This document shows, one piece after another, positions 7,438 to 16,136 of a stretch of 64,000 bases of DNA. Where the stretch lies: assembly GCA_938084175.1 (NCBI GenBank), contig CALKDR010000001.1, forward strand, positions 1-64,000, written 5' to 3'. Made by a program: the position numbers and the translations under genes. The DNA is from an uncultured Campylobacterales bacterium. Its GTDB lineage: Bacteria > Campylobacterota > Campylobacteria > Campylobacterales > Arcobacteraceae. The notes under the pieces are model-generated. The model had not been told where the DNA came from. It searched no databases and saw nothing but the letters and a program-made list of their open reading frames with translations. Numbering within the stretch: position 1 is the first letter of the stretch; each line of letters starts with the position of its first letter.

Positions 7438-9941
7438 TGCTGATATTTGATTTAGTTTTAAAAGCACTTTCAAGATCAAAGTCATTTTCTTTTATCTTTA
7501 TATTAAACTTTTCTCTAGCAATTGCAGCCTTATCTTATTTACAATTTTTTAAAGGAAGTATTGATACTTCTTTAGAATCAAAAGCTAAAAGCTTGCTAGG
7601 GGCTGATTTAGTAGTATCATCTAGATTTCCTATAACAAAAGAGCAAATAGCTGCTATTAAAAATAAACTACCAAAAGTAAAAAGTTTTAATGAAGGAATT
7701 TCTACTGTTAGTATGATTTCTTCAAGTTCAAGAGCAAGACTAATGGAGCTTGTAAAAATAAATGAAGACTTTCCTTTTTATGGGGGAATGACATTTAAAG
7801 ATAAATCTACTTATCCAAAACAAACGCAAATACCTAAAGCAAATGAAGTTTGGGTTTATCAAGAAGTACTTGATTTACTTGACTTGAAAAAATATGATAA
7901 ATTAAAAATTGGAAAAGAAAACTTTATCATTAAAAAAGTAATTGAAGATGATAGTTTAAAAGCAGTTAGTTTTAGTGGTTTTATGCCTAAAATTTATATA
8001 AGTAAAGAAGGTTTACAAAAAACAGAACTTTTACAGTTTGGATCAACTGCTTCTTATAAGCTAAATTTTCTTTTTGAAGAAAATATACAAAACGATAAAC
8101 TTGAAATACTTGAAAACAAACTAGAAAAAAATATCGATCAGAATCTAAGAGTTCTATCTCCAAATGATGGTAGAGATAGACTTTTAAGAGTTTTAAACTT
8201 TGTTACAAACTTTTTATCACTAGTTTCACTTGTATCTTTCTTTTTAGGTTTAGTTGGACTTATTTATCTATATTCTGGTTTTTTAAGAAAGCATGAAAAA
8301 GATATTAATGTATTAAATGACCTTGGTTTTAATAAAAAAAGTTTAATGATTACTTATCTTTTACATTTGTTTGTTTTAATTTGTATTTCGAGTATAGTAG
8401 TATTTTCTTTTATAAGTTTATCTGCACAGTTTTTAGCTCCGCTTGTACAAAAACTTATTGGAATAGATTTTGATTTTACTTTAGATTATTTCTTTTTTTT
8501 AAAATCTTCGCTTGTTTTATTTGTATTAAGTATTAGTATTGGTTTTCCTTTGATATTACCCTTACTTCAAAGACAAAAGCAAAGTTTATTTAAAATGCTT
8601 TTATCTTTTGTTCCTTTTTTAGCAATTTTATTAGTCTTATCTCATTTTGTGTCACCTGCTAAAAATATTGGCTTATTTTTCTCAATAGCAGTACTAATAA
8701 TAATTCTATTCTTTTTTGTTCTTGGAACTTTTATCTTAAAAAAGTTAGATTTTTCTGGGCATATAGAAAACTTATCATTATCATTAGCGCTTAAAAATAT
8801 TACAAGAGAAAATAAAACCTCTTTAACTTTATTTACTGCTATTGTTTTATGTACAACGTTCTTTAGTTTAATACCACAAGTTGGTTCATCATTATCAAAT
8901 GCTTTAACACTAAGTGTAAATGATAGACCAAGATTTTTTATTATAAATGCTAAACCAGAACAAATAGAGCAATTAAAAGAAGAAGTTAATACAATGGGTG
9001 CAAAGGTACAGAATGTTTCAGCCATGATACGTGCTAGAATTGTAAAAGTAAATGATATAGATTTTACAAAGCACTCTTTAAATAATGCAGATAAGAAAGT
9101 AAAAGCTGATTCAAATGAGCTAAAAAACAGAGCAATAAATCTATCATATAGAAATACTTTAAAGGAAAGTGAACAAATAGTTGAAGGTAGAGAGTTTTCA
9201 GGTGTTTATAACTCATCTGATTTCTCAAAACCAGTAGAAGTAAGTGTTGAGAAAAGATATGCACAAAGAAGAGGAATAAGTTTAAATGATAAGTTAGTAT
9301 TTGATGTATTAGGTCTTGAAATCCAAGGTGTTGTAGTAAATATTAGAAGTGTAAACTGGACTGAATTTGTACCTAATTTCTTCTTTATTTTCCAAGAAGG
9401 TGCTCTTAATGATGCACCTAAAACAATGCTAGCTACAATTTCTTCAGGAGATTATGATGCAAGTAAAATACTAATAAAATTAACAGACTCTTTTCCTTCT
9501 TTAACAATTATTGATGTAAAAGACTTATTTGAATCATTCGCTTCACTTGTAAAAAGTGTTACATCAATAACAGATAAGATGAGTATTTATTCAATTGTAA
9601 TTGGTCTACTTATGAGTTTTATTATTATTCAATATCAAATGAACTTACAAAAAAACAATATATTAAGATTAAAAATGATCGGAATTAAAAACCATACAAT
9701 TAGAAACTCTTTTTTACTTGAATTTGGTCTTATTTCTTTTACTGCTAGTAGTTTAGGAATTATATTAGGAAGTCTCGGCTCTTACTTTATAAGCGCCCTA
9801 CTTTTTGATTCTTATTGGGATTTTAGACCTGATATTTTACTTGCTTATTTTTTCTTTATACCTGTTTTAACAATATTAATTGTTAGCTTTTTTACATCAA
9901 GAATGATTCATCAAAAAGAGAATGTTCTTTTTGGTGAATAA
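7437..9941 (+). CDS. ybbP: large FtsX/MacB-type ABC permease, YbbP-like
   Basis: Inner-membrane permease of 834 residues, similar in length to YbbP. A first membrane helix (about residues 15-35) precedes a roughly 200-residue periplasmic domain. A cluster of membrane segments covers about residues 255-450, then a second periplasmic region and a final three-helix FtsX-like bundle (about residues 715-825). It starts at the ATPase stop and ends the tesA-ybbA-ybbP operon. Members couple ATP use to work in the periplasm, such as extraction of lipids or hydrophobic molecules. The substrate is not evident. Confidence 0.88.
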   Translation: MLIFDLVLKALSRSKSFSFIFILNFSLAIAALSYLQFFKGSIDTSLESKAKSLLGADLVVSSRFPITKEQIAAIKNKLPKVKSFNEGISTVSMISSSSRARLMELVKINEDFPFYGGMTFKDKSTYPKQTQIPKANEVWVYQEVLDLLDLKKYDKLKIGKENFIIKKVIEDDSLKAVSFSGFMPKIYISKEGLQKTELLQFGSTASYKLNFLFEENIQNDKLEILENKLEKNIDQNLRVLSPNDGRDRLLRVLNFVTNFLSLVSLVSFFLGLVGLIYLYSGFLRKHEKDINVLNDLGFNKKSLMITYLLHLFVLICISSIVVFSFISLSAQFLAPLVQKLIGIDFDFTLDYFFFLKSSLVLFVLSISIGFPLILPLLQRQKQSLFKMLLSFVPFLAILLVLSHFVSPAKNIGLFFSIAVLIIILFFFVLGTFILKKLDFSGHIENLSLSLALKNITRENKTSLTLFTAIVLCTTFFSLIPQVGSSLSNALTLSVNDRPRFFIINAKPEQIEQLKEEVNTMGAKVQNVSAMIRARIVKVNDIDFTKHSLNNADKKVKADSNELKNRAINLSYRNTLKESEQIVEGREFSGVYNSSDFSKPVEVSVEKRYAQRRGISLNDKLVFDVLGLEIQGVVVNIRSVNWTEFVPNFFFIFQEGALNDAPKTMLATISSGDYDASKILIKLTDSFPSLTIIDVKDLFESFASLVKSVTSITDKMSIYSIVIGLLMSFIIIQYQMNLQKNNILRLKMIGIKNHTIRNSFLLEFGLISFTASSLGIILGSLGSYFISALLFDSYWDFRPDILLAYFFFIPVLTILIVSFFTSRMIHQKENVLFGE

Positions 9942-9953
9942 GATTACAGAAAA

Positions 9954-10421
9954 TTAAGATTTAAATCGATAAGAAACTTGCCCAATATATCCAGCTATTG
10001 CTATACAAGATTTAGCTAGGTTTGAGAAGAAAGTATTGGGCTTATTTTTGTGTTTTATTTCATAGTGATGAATTAACATCCATTTATTAACTACAAATAA
10101 AACAAAACTATCTGCAAAATTAGTAGTTTTAAGTAAATAAATTATAGGATTTAAAACGAATAAATAGCCTGAAAAAGTGGCTTCATCATAAAATGAAGCT
10201 ACATCATTTGTTTCAAAACTATACTCTTCATCACTTAATAAACCTTTAGAATTTAATACACTACAAATTGTGTCTGTTTTCTTAACAGCATCAAGATCGA
10301 TTTTTAGATTTTTTTTACTTAAAAAAAAGCCTATTAATCCAATTGATAAACAAAAAAATAGCCAAGTTATGAATAGTGGTAATGTTATTATATATAGAAT
10401 TATAATTTTAAATTTTTTCAT
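9954..10421 (-). CDS. unrecognised small membrane protein
   Basis: A 155-residue protein with a strong hydrophobic segment near residues 7-34 (LYIITLPLFITWLFFC) and a second near residues 97-117. No family was recognised. It lies convergent to the YbbP gene with a 12-base gap and downstream of glyS, but the two hairpins after glyS suggest it is transcribed separately. No convincing ribosome site was seen before the ATG. The charged, cysteine-containing middle and coherent length make a real gene more likely than chance. Confidence 0.6.
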   Translation of the reverse strand: MKKFKIIILYIITLPLFITWLFFCLSIGLIGFFLSKKNLKIDLDAVKKTDTICSVLNSKGLLSDEEYSFETNDVASFYDEATFSGYLFVLNPIIYLLKTTNFADSFVLFVVNKWMLIHHYEIKHKNKPNTFFSNLAKSCIAIAGYIGQVSYRFKS

Positions 10422-10440
10422 GAAGTTTATTAGATTTAAG

Positions 10441-10487
10441 TATTTAAAATACCTCTAAAGGTATTTTAAATAAAGGCAAAGCCTTTT
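10441..10487 (-). terminator. double hairpin after glyS
   Basis: AAAGGC / GCCTTT (10472-10486) overlaps the glyS stop codon. Next on the minus strand is a perfect 14-bp stem, TATTTAAAATACCT (10441-10454) with AGGTATTTTAAATA (10459-10472), around a 4-base loop. Position and A/T-rich arms fit intrinsic termination of glyS. Confidence 0.65.
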
Positions 10488-12501
10488 ATATCGTTATTTC
10501 TTTAATGTCAGCAATTTTTCTAAATGCTTGATATACTAAAGCAATAGTGTTTTTTCTATTTGCTTTAATAGCTTCATCTTCATGATTTACAAAAACTTTT
10601 TCGAAGAAAGTATCAAGTTGTGGTTTCATAGCAAATAATGCTTCTAGTTCTTCATCATATGTAAGATATGATTTTGAAGTAACATCTTTATATTTTGCTA
10701 CAAGCTCTATTTCTGCATCATCTTCTAATAAGGCTTCATTAATTGATAAAGAAGAGTCTAAATTAACATCCTTGATGATATTTGCAACTCTTTTAAATGT
10801 ACTTGCGTATTCCTTAAAAGAATCACTTTGAACAATTGGATTTAAAGCGCAAAGTTTTTGTGAAATTTTATAAATATCTGTTTCACCACTTCCTAAAACT
10901 GCTTTTAATACAGAAGGATTAACATCAAATATTTTAAATAATCTATCATTGAAGAAATCAACTAATTGTTTTTTATCTAGCCCTTTATAATTAGTAGCTA
11001 AAGCATCAATAACTTTTGATAAATCAATTGCTAATTTATGTTCAATTGCAATTTTAACAATACCAGCAGATGCACGTCTTAGTCCAAATGGATCTTTTGA
11101 ACCAGTAGGAATTTTTCCAACTGAGAATAATCCCATTAAGTTATCAAGTTTGTATGAAAGTGCAATAATTGATGAGAACTTTGTAGATGGAAGTTCTGAG
11201 TCTTCACCATCAGGTAAATACTGCTCTTTAAGTGCAGTATAAACATTTTCATCTTCATTTGCTAATTTGGCGTAGTAATAACCCATTAAACCTTGAAGTT
11301 CAGTAAATTCAAATACCATTTCAGACATTAAATCAGCTTTTGAAAGCATAACTGCTTTTTCAATAAGCTCTTGATTATTAACATCAAAAATCTTTGCTAA
11401 ATATTTTGCTATATTTACTTCACGTTCTGATTTTTCATACATTGAACCTAAACCTTCAACAAAAGTCAGTTTTTTAAGTCCTTCATTACATAAACCATTT
11501 GCTAAATCGTTTTTATAGAAAAACATTCCATCAGCTAATCTTGGTCTTAATACTTTCTCATTACCTTCAATAATAAATCCAAAATCTTTAGTTTTAGAGT
11601 TTGATACAACTATGAAATTATTCGTTAAAACTCCATCTTTATAAACTGCAAAATATCTTTGGTGTTCTTTCATAGATGTTACAATAACTTCTTCAGGTAA
11701 TTCTAAAAATTCTTCATCAAACTTACCAATTAAAGCAGTTGGATATTCAGTAATGGCAACAACTTCTTCAAGTAATTCTTCATCAATATCAATTTTAACG
11801 CCATGTTTATTCTCTATATCTTTCATTTGAGCAAGAATTCTCTCACGTCTTTCATTTGGATATAAAATAACTCCATTTTTATCTAATTTACAGAAATAAT
11901 CTCCCGCGAAAGAGTATGAGAAAGGTTCATATGAAACCATTCTATGAGCAAATGAATAGTTTGATGATTTAACACCAAATAATTCAGCTTCTACAACTTC
12001 TTTATCTAAAATTATTGATAAAGATCTAATAGGTCTAATAAAAGAATCGCTTCTATTTCCCCATCTCATTGATTTACCAAAGTTAAGTGAAGACATAAAT
12101 TCATTTACCATATCGTTTAATAAATCTTTTGCATCACTTCCTTTTACTTCTTTTTTAAAGTAAAGAACTTCGCCTCTTCCTTGATCAATTTTATCAAGTT
12201 GTGATACATCTACACCACATTTTTTAGCAAAACCTAAAGCAGCACCTGTAGGTTCACCATCTTTAAAAGCTATCTTAACTGGTGCTCCAAATTGTTCAAC
12301 TATTGAATCTTCTTGAGAGTCTTGAAATTCTCTGTGCCATAATACTAATCTTCTTGGTGTATAATAAAATTCAAAATCTGTTAATAATCTATTCTTTTCT
12401 AAAATATCTGCCCATTTTTTTTCAATATTTGGTAATTCTTTTAAAAATGGAATTGCTGGTAATTCTTCAACACCAATTTCAATTAGTAATGGTTTATTCA
12501 T
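10486..12501 (-). CDS. glyS: glycyl-tRNA synthetase beta subunit
   Basis: Beta subunit of the alpha2beta2 glycyl-tRNA synthetase, 671 residues, close to the usual length. It opens with the family's N-terminal sequence (LLIEIGVEELPA) and keeps GKSMRWG, RFRRPIR-like SFIRPIR and VTSMKEHQRYFAV. The C-terminal part binds tRNA in this family. The catalytic alpha subunit (glyQ) is not in the window. The start overlaps by 8 bases the end of a 51-codon membrane-protein gene. Two hairpins follow the stop. Confidence 0.95.
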   Translation of the reverse strand: MNKPLLIEIGVEELPAIPFLKELPNIEKKWADILEKNRLLTDFEFYYTPRRLVLWHREFQDSQEDSIVEQFGAPVKIAFKDGEPTGAALGFAKKCGVDVSQLDKIDQGRGEVLYFKKEVKGSDAKDLLNDMVNEFMSSLNFGKSMRWGNRSDSFIRPIRSLSIILDKEVVEAELFGVKSSNYSFAHRMVSYEPFSYSFAGDYFCKLDKNGVILYPNERRERILAQMKDIENKHGVKIDIDEELLEEVVAITEYPTALIGKFDEEFLELPEEVIVTSMKEHQRYFAVYKDGVLTNNFIVVSNSKTKDFGFIIEGNEKVLRPRLADGMFFYKNDLANGLCNEGLKKLTFVEGLGSMYEKSEREVNIAKYLAKIFDVNNQELIEKAVMLSKADLMSEMVFEFTELQGLMGYYYAKLANEDENVYTALKEQYLPDGEDSELPSTKFSSIIALSYKLDNLMGLFSVGKIPTGSKDPFGLRRASAGIVKIAIEHKLAIDLSKVIDALATNYKGLDKKQLVDFFNDRLFKIFDVNPSVLKAVLGSGETDIYKISQKLCALNPIVQSDSFKEYASTFKRVANIIKDVNLDSSLSINEALLEDDAEIELVAKYKDVTSKSYLTYDEELEALFAMKPQLDTFFEKVFVNHEDEAIKANRKNTIALVYQAFRKIADIKEITI

Positions 12502-12649
12502 CTATAGCTTCCTTATCTTGTGTACTTTTTTCATTCTTTTCAATTTTATCTGTATGCTTCTTTATTTGCTGTCTATTAAAGTTAATAATAAACATTGCTA
12601 CCATAATTACGAACATTACAAGTATTACTGTATCTAATATATCTTTCAC
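12494..12649 (-). CDS. 51-residue single-pass membrane protein upstream of glyS
   Basis: Too short for the supplied track. A GTG start follows AGGA by 5 bases and encodes MKDILDTVILVMFVIMVAMF..., one hydrophobic helix (about residues 7-23), then a highly charged tail rich in Lys, Glu and Asp. Its stop lies inside the first codons of glyS (8-base overlap), which suggests coupled translation. The family is not recognised. The good ribosome site, clear membrane helix and overlap support a real gene. Confidence 0.65.
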   Translation of the reverse strand: MKDILDTVILVMFVIMVAMFIINFNRQQIKKHTDKIEKNEKSTQDKEAIDE

Positions 12650-12718
12650 ATTTATCCTAATATTTTCTTAATAAAAGTAGACATTTTATCTAAAAATCTC
12701 TTAATTATTAAGATTTGA

Positions 12719-13090
12719 TTATTTTATTACTTCTTTATAAATAATTCCATCTATTTCATTCTTTGCAATTTCTTCTATTTCTTCATTTGATTCTATAATA
12801 GCTAATACTTTAGAATCAAACATATAATTATCTGCTATTTTTTGAACACTTTTACTTAATTGCTTATCGCAAATTATATACAATGCATTTAAGGCATTTG
12901 CATAAATAGCTTCTTTAATTGACTTTACTATTACTGCAAAGCTTACTTCATTTAAAGAAGAATATTCTAGTAGATTTTCGTTGTAACGAAATGAAATAAT
13001 ACTATTTGCTCTTGTGTTTTGTATTTCTTCAATAGTCGAAATATTAGTAAAAGTGTTAAATGGAATAATTTTATCCCCTATAAGTATCAT
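12719..13090 (-). CDS. conserved-looking hypothetical protein, 123 aa
   Basis: Soluble protein with no recognised family. The sequence alternates hydrophobic strands and helices (ALYIICDKQL, KVLAIIESNEEIEEIA, DGIIYKEVIK), giving a small alpha/beta look with no signal peptide or membrane helix. It sits 8 bases after the PP0621-like gene in the run ribA-rsmG-PP0621-this gene, so it is probably cotranscribed. Nothing shows a catalytic motif. Confidence 0.7.
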   Translation of the reverse strand: MILIGDKIIPFNTFTNISTIEEIQNTRANSIISFRYNENLLEYSSLNEVSFAVIVKSIKEAIYANALNALYIICDKQLSKSVQKIADNYMFDSKVLAIIESNEEIEEIAKNEIDGIIYKEVIK

Positions 13091-13098
13091 ACAAACTC

Positions 13099-13338
13099 CT
13101 ATTTTTTAGCTAAACAATCTTTTGAACAGTAATATTTTCCATTACTTACAATTGATTCTTTAGTTGAAATATAAGTTTGACATGTTGGGCATTCAACCAT
13201 TTCATCTTCATATTTTACATTTCTTTTATTTCTTTTATTCTCTTTTTTTATTCCAATATCTTTTTCTCTATTTCTTTTGAAAAAAACAATATATACTAAG
13301 AATAGTACAAGTGCTATTGCTAGTGCTTTTAAAATCAT
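13099..13338 (-). CDS. PP0621-family small membrane zinc-finger protein
   Basis: 79 residues. One N-terminal membrane helix (ALAIALVLFLVYIVFF) is followed by a basic linker and a C-terminal CPTC...CSKDC cluster that should bind one zinc ion, the layout of the PP0621 family, whose function is unknown. The start overlaps the rsmG stop by four bases (ATGA), so translation is probably coupled. Confidence 0.8.
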   Translation of the reverse strand: MILKALAIALVLFLVYIVFFKRNREKDIGIKKENKRNKRNVKYEDEMVECPTCQTYISTKESIVSNGKYYCSKDCLAKK

Positions 13339-13925
13339 CCTTTGCCTTTTATATATAAATAATTTCTGTCATTCCTATTTACTATTTTATAGTTTTGATT
13401 TACCTTTGCTACTTCTAACTCTTCATTTAACATACTACCTTTATAAAATAAATATGAAGGATTATCATTTACAATATTTTGTGTGATATCTAATAAAAGT
13501 GAAGTATTTGTAACTGCTCTTGAAGTAATTAAATCAACTTTTAAATCTTTTACATTTTCAACTCTCTCACAAATTACTTTTAGATTGTCAAGTTTTAATG
13601 ATGCTTTTACAAAGTTTAAAAAAGCAACTCTTTTTACTCTGGGTTCTATTAAATAAGATTTAACATCTCTATTTGCAATTGCTAATAAAAGTCCAGGATA
13701 TCCAGCACCTGTTCCAATATCAGCAAAACTATCATATTTTTCTATAAAATTTAAAGGATAAATTGAATCTAAAATATTTTCATTTATATCTTCTGTTCCT
13801 AATCTTCCACTTAAATTATGTACTTTTCCCCATTGTTGAAGTAATTTTACAAAAACATTACAGTCTTTATAAAATTTACTGTCAAAGTTAAAATCATTCT
13901 TTTCTAAAAGTTCTTGTAAATTCAT
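13335..13925 (-). CDS. rsmG: 16S rRNA (guanine-N7) methyltransferase RsmG
   Basis: SAM-dependent methyltransferase that modifies G527 (E. coli numbering) of 16S rRNA. The 196-residue length fits. Motif I is FADIGTGAGYPGLLLAI, preceded by the RsmG hallmark HNLSG. Later motifs include SYLIEPRVKRVAFL and LITSRAV. The start overlaps the ribA stop by one base and the stop overlaps the PP0621 start by four. Confidence 0.94.
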   Translation of the reverse strand: MNLQELLEKNDFNFDSKFYKDCNVFVKLLQQWGKVHNLSGRLGTEDINENILDSIYPLNFIEKYDSFADIGTGAGYPGLLLAIANRDVKSYLIEPRVKRVAFLNFVKASLKLDNLKVICERVENVKDLKVDLITSRAVTNTSLLLDITQNIVNDNPSYLFYKGSMLNEELEVAKVNQNYKIVNRNDRNYLYIKGKG

Positions 13926-14500
13926 TACAGCATGTGTCCCATTTGATCTTTTTTTGTATTTAAATAATCTTTATTATATTCGTTGGTTTTTGTAATTGCA
14001 GGAATTCGTTCTACTATTTCAACTCCAATAGTATTTATATAATCTATTTTATTTGGATTATTTGTAATTAATTTTATTTTACTAATATTTAAATCATCGA
14101 ATATATGTTTAACTATTCTATAATCTCTTTCATCATCTTTAAATCCAAGCTCAACATTCGCTTCAATTGTATTTCTACCTTGATCTTGTAAACAATAAGC
14201 ATTTACTTTATTAAGTAAGCCTATATTCCTTCCTTCTTGTCTATGGTATATAACTAAACCACCCTCTTCTCCAATAAAATCTAATGCTAAATTTAATTGA
14301 TTTTGGCAATCACATTTTAAACTTCCTAATGCATCACCTGTTAAGCATTCTGAATGAACTCTTACATGAGGAATTTCAATATTTTCAAAATCCCAACTCA
14401 TAATTGCTAAGTGTTCTTGATTATCGTCTTTATAAGCTTTTATTTTAAATTTTCCATGTTTTGTAGGTAGGTTTGCAATATTTGATTGTATTATATTCAT
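13925..14500 (-). CDS. ribA: GTP cyclohydrolase II
   Basis: First committed step of riboflavin synthesis: GTP to 2,5-diamino-6-ribosylamino-pyrimidinone phosphate, formate and pyrophosphate. At 191 residues it is the monofunctional form. Zinc ligands are visible in HSECLTGDALGSLKCDCQ, and the catalytic HRQEGRNIGL follows. The C-terminal half holds the NNPNKIDY substrate loop. It is the first gene of a minus-strand run (ribA-rsmG-PP0621-hypothetical) and is divergent from hemB across a 59-base gap. Confidence 0.94.
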   Translation of the reverse strand: MNIIQSNIANLPTKHGKFKIKAYKDDNQEHLAIMSWDFENIEIPHVRVHSECLTGDALGSLKCDCQNQLNLALDFIGEEGGLVIYHRQEGRNIGLLNKVNAYCLQDQGRNTIEANVELGFKDDERDYRIVKHIFDDLNISKIKLITNNPNKIDYINTIGVEIVERIPAITKTNEYNKDYLNTKKDQMGHML

Positions 14501-14522
14501 TGTCTTTAAACCTTATTATTGT

Positions 14523-14528
14523 TATAAT
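14523..14528 (+). promoter_or_regulatory. candidate -10 box for hemB
   Basis: TATAAT lies 32 bases before the hemB start in the short ribA/hemB intergenic region. No good -35 hexamer is visible, which is usual for Campylobacterota housekeeping promoters. A shine-like AGAGG sits just upstream of the ATG. Confidence 0.4.
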
Positions 14529-14559
14529 TCGCAGATTATAACCAAAAGAGGTAAATAGA

Positions 14560-15534
14560 ATGTTTAAACGATTTAGAAGATTAAGAATAAATGAAACTTT
14601 AAGAAATTTAGTTCAAGAAACTACTGTAAGACCTGAGGATTTTATTTATCCCTTATTTGTAAGAGAAGGTCAAGGTATTAAAACTGAAGTGTCTTCAATG
14701 CCTGGAGTATTCCAAATGAGTATTGATGAGATTGTAAAAGAGTGTGAATATTTAATAAGTATTGATTTGAAATCAATTATTCTTTTTGCAATTCCTGATG
14801 TTAAAGATTCAGTTGGTAGTGAGTGTTTGTGTGATGAAAGTATAATTTCTAGAACTATAAGAGCAATTAAAGAAAAATTGCCACAAATGTTTATTGTAAC
14901 AGATTTGTGTTTTTGTGAATATACAGATCATGGTCATTGTGGAATACTAGATCCAAAAACTCAAACTGTTGATAATGATAAAACATTAGAGATTTCAGCA
15001 CAACAAGCAATAGTTCATGCCAAAGCAGGAGCTGATATGATTGCACCTTCTGGAATGATGGATGGAATTATAACAACGCTTAGAACTGCATTAGATGAAA
15101 ATGGATATAAGAACTTACCTATTATGGCATATTCGACAAAGTTTGCTAGTGGTTATTATGGTCCATTTAGAGATGTAGCAGAATCAACGCCATCTTTTGG
15201 AGATAGAAGAACATATCAAATGAATCCAGCAAATAGGCTTGAAGCTATTGAAGAGTCATTACAAGATGAAAAAGAAGGTGCTGATATTTTAATGGTTAAA
15301 CCTGCCCTTGCATTTTTAGACATAATTAGAGATATTAGAAATGAAACAAAATTACCTTTATGTGTATATAATGTAAGTGGTGAGTATGCAATGCTTAAAA
15401 ATGCAGGGGCTGCTGGGCTTATTGATTATGAAAGAGTAATGATGGAAACGCTAATGGGCTTTAAAAGAGCTGGAGCAAATATAATCATAACTTACCATGC
15501 TAAAGAAGCTTGTGAGCTAATGAGAAAAGCTTAA
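14560..15534 (+). CDS. hemB: porphobilinogen synthase (delta-aminolevulinic acid dehydratase)
   Basis: Condenses two 5-aminolevulinate molecules to porphobilinogen in haem synthesis. The 324-residue length is standard. A zinc-binding cysteine cluster is seen in DLCFCEYTDHGHCG, so this is a zinc-type enzyme. The active-site lysines lie in IMAYSTKFASGYYGPFRD and in DILMVKPALAFLD. It is preceded by AGAGG at good spacing. A second haem gene, hemN, is 2.8 kb downstream. Confidence 0.96.
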   Translation: MFKRFRRLRINETLRNLVQETTVRPEDFIYPLFVREGQGIKTEVSSMPGVFQMSIDEIVKECEYLISIDLKSIILFAIPDVKDSVGSECLCDESIISRTIRAIKEKLPQMFIVTDLCFCEYTDHGHCGILDPKTQTVDNDKTLEISAQQAIVHAKAGADMIAPSGMMDGIITTLRTALDENGYKNLPIMAYSTKFASGYYGPFRDVAESTPSFGDRRTYQMNPANRLEAIEESLQDEKEGADILMVKPALAFLDIIRDIRNETKLPLCVYNVSGEYAMLKNAGAAGLIDYERVMMETLMGFKRAGANIIITYHAKEACELMRKA

Positions 15535-15540
15535 GTGAAA

Positions 15541-16136
15541 TAAATAAGCAATACTTATCAAGATGCAATTGAAAACTCTAATATAGTATCTAAAACAGAT
15601 ATTAATGGAATTATTACTTTTGTAAAGGATGAGTTTTGCACAATATCGGATACTCAATAAATGAGCTTTTAGTTAAAAACCACAATATAGTAAGACATCC
15701 AGATGCCTTAGCTTACAAATTTTGAAATACTTTGGAAAACTATTCTTTCAAAACAATCCTATAAAGCTACAGTTAAAAATCTTTCTAAAAATGGTGATAC
15801 AGTTTATTTAAATACCACTATTACACCTATTCTTGATAAGAGTGGAAATATAAAAGGGTGTATAGATATGCGTTATGATGTTACTAAAGAAATACAATTA
15901 TAAAAAACTCTTGAGGAAAGCAAAAAATACTTTTTTTACAATCTAGAATGGCTTCACTTGGGCAAATGACTGGAAATATAGCACATCAATGGAGACAGCC
16001 TTTAACTGAGTTAAACCTTAGCTTATATAATATGAAAAAAACATCATCAATAAATGATTAACAAAAAGTTGATGAGTTATATAAAGATAGTAAAGATTTA
16101 ATTAGCAATATGTCTAATACATAAGAGCATCTGAAG
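15541..16136 (+). pseudogene. decayed PAS-domain sensor histidine kinase, truncated
   Basis: No long frame survives, but translation in shifting frames gives a coherent kinase. A PAS start reads YQDAIENSNIVSKTDINGII. PAS/PAC parts follow (NHNIVRHPDA, LKNLSKNGDTVYLNTT, GCIDMRYDVTKE). Then comes the phosphoacceptor region MASLGQMTGNIAHQWRQPL. The reading fades shortly after the HisKA helix and the whole ATP-binding domain is missing. The remnant abuts an opposing nrdD remnant, so a deletion probably joined the two. Several frameshifts and in-frame stops rule out an intact gene. Confidence 0.85.

Noticed and set aside
8642-9025. 127-residue minus-strand ORF inside ybbP
   Set aside because: Antisense to a membrane-protein gene with convincing helices on the plus strand; no motif or ribosome site of its own.
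12282-12671. 129-residue plus-strand ORF over the glyS start
   Set aside because: Antisense to glyS and to the 51-codon upstream gene; its hydrophobic look comes from AT-rich complement sequence.
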